A stretch of DNA of 64,000 nucleotides from Semisulcospira habei (lineage: Eukaryota; Mollusca; Gastropoda; Semisulcospiridae), in the NCBI GenBank assembly GCA_036245525.1, contig BTPG01000001.1, positions 216,167,059 through 216,231,058 of the forward strand, read 5' to 3'. A program made the position numbers and the translations under genes. A model generated the notes under the pieces. The model saw only the letters and a program-made list of their open reading frames with translations. It was not told where the DNA came from and did not search any database. Of this stretch, positions 63,464 to 64,000 are shown one piece after another; the stretch's first letter is position 1, and each line of letters starts with the position of its first letter.

Positions 63464-63808
63464 TAACCCATAACATCCTGAGGCTAATTTGTTTAACCCC
63501 TATCATACTGAGGCTAAAAGCTTCATATTTGTACACTGCCATACACAAGCTACATTATAGTACTTGCAGACAAAGATATAGACCAATGGCTTTAGTTCAA
63601 GGGTGGTTCCAGAATAGCTTGGCGTGTAGAGGCGCCAAGCTATTCTGACACTACCCTTAAACTATTTTAGTCAAACTTATTTCACACACTGGTGTATTCC
63701 GAATGATGAGGGTTAAATCTGCTTCTTGTCCTATGAAGGCTACATTACAGATCAGGAGATAGAACAAATTTAGTTCAAGGGTGGTGCCAGAATAGCTTGG
63801 CGCCTCAA
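63464..63808 (+). mobile_element. Family A4 element interrupted by A2
   Basis: Left TTAACCCATAACATCCTGAG + GCTAATTTG; right ATCTGCTTCTTGTCCTATGA ... GTGGTGCCAGAATAGCTTGG + CGCCTCAAG. It breaks off at the core apex. Confidence 0.88.
63493..63716 (+). mobile_element. Family A2 element nested in A4, TTAA on both sides
   Basis: TTAACCCCTATCATACTGAG at 63493 to CGAATGATGAGGGTTAA ending 63716. Removing it with one TTAA restores a continuous A4 arm. Confidence 0.92.
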
Positions 63809-64000
63809 GTCCTAATACACGATGTAGATTTAGACGCAGACGTGGCCAACAGTATGTAAGGCACCAGTCGCGCGTGATTTAATCGGCCCGACTGTCGCGC
63901 TTGACTTGGTCCATCGGTCGGCACGCAGCCAGCACAAGACATGCATCAAGTCGAGCATAGCGACCACACGTTTAAGCCCCCTGACCTTGAACACCTGAGA
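63809..64000. other. Window end, nothing recognised
   Basis: Unique sequence after the broken A4 core. Confidence 0.4.

Overview
The window looks like a repeat-saturated piece of nuclear DNA from a marine invertebrate. A mollusc, probably a gastropod, is the best guess. This rests on the mix of RTE/CR1/L2-type LINEs, a Penelope-like GIY-YIG remnant, a SINE-like tail (CGTTAAACCCAA at about 2509), long CT/CA/ATT microsatellites and intron-bearing host genes. No bacterial features are present. The species cannot be named from the sequence.

Host genes. Two split genes can be supported. (1) A five-exon plus-strand gene at 30967-36245 encodes a predicted 565-residue protein. Its last 34 residues form a UBZ4 ubiquitin-binding zinc finger that closely resembles the C-terminus of FAAP20 of the Fanconi core complex. 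(2) The last six coding exons of a minus-strand gene (62483 down to 53618) encode 424 residues ending in a coiled coil. I do not recognise the family. The exon phases join without a stop in both models.

Layout. 1-30.3 kb is intergenic and dominated by retroelements: a frameshifted LINE (106-2000), an L2-type LINE (about 9200-12920), an LINE with an intact 1075-residue ORF (16262-20195), two 5'-truncated LINEs (20371-21553, 26937-28640), a Penelope-like fragment (24710-25365) and a possible solo LTR (21554-22140). 30.9-36.3 kb is gene 1. 36.3-53.6 kb is intergenic or 3'-UTR sequence with many short hairpin elements and tandem repeats. 53.6-62.5 kb is the 3' part of gene 2.

Hairpin elements. 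The most striking content is more than 50 short palindromic elements. Complete ones run from TTAA + CCC/CTC to GGG/GAG + TTAA, as non-autonomous piggyBac-type elements do. No transposase is present, so that assignment is inference. Names used below: A1-A4 share a central hairpin (CCAGAATAGCTTGGCGCC or CCAGATTAGCTTGGCGCC and its complement) but have four different pairs of outer arms (A1 arms CAGCCCTGACGCAC / GTGCATAGTCGTTAG; A2 GAGGCTAAAAGCTTC / GGTGTATTCCGAATG; A3 TCTACCCCA / GCAAGATAAGGATC; A4 CATCCTGAGGCTGAT / TGTATCAGGATGAAAA). B carries AAGAGGCATAGATCCTCATG; C starts CCCTTTGGCTGTC; I starts CCCCCTTGTGCATGCAGCC; D, E, F, G and J are further hairpins.

Several of these palindromes hold kilobase- or sub-kilobase-scale tandem arrays exactly in the hairpin loop, some are nested in one another at TTAA, and one (family I) lies in frame inside the large coding exon of the FAAP20-like gene.
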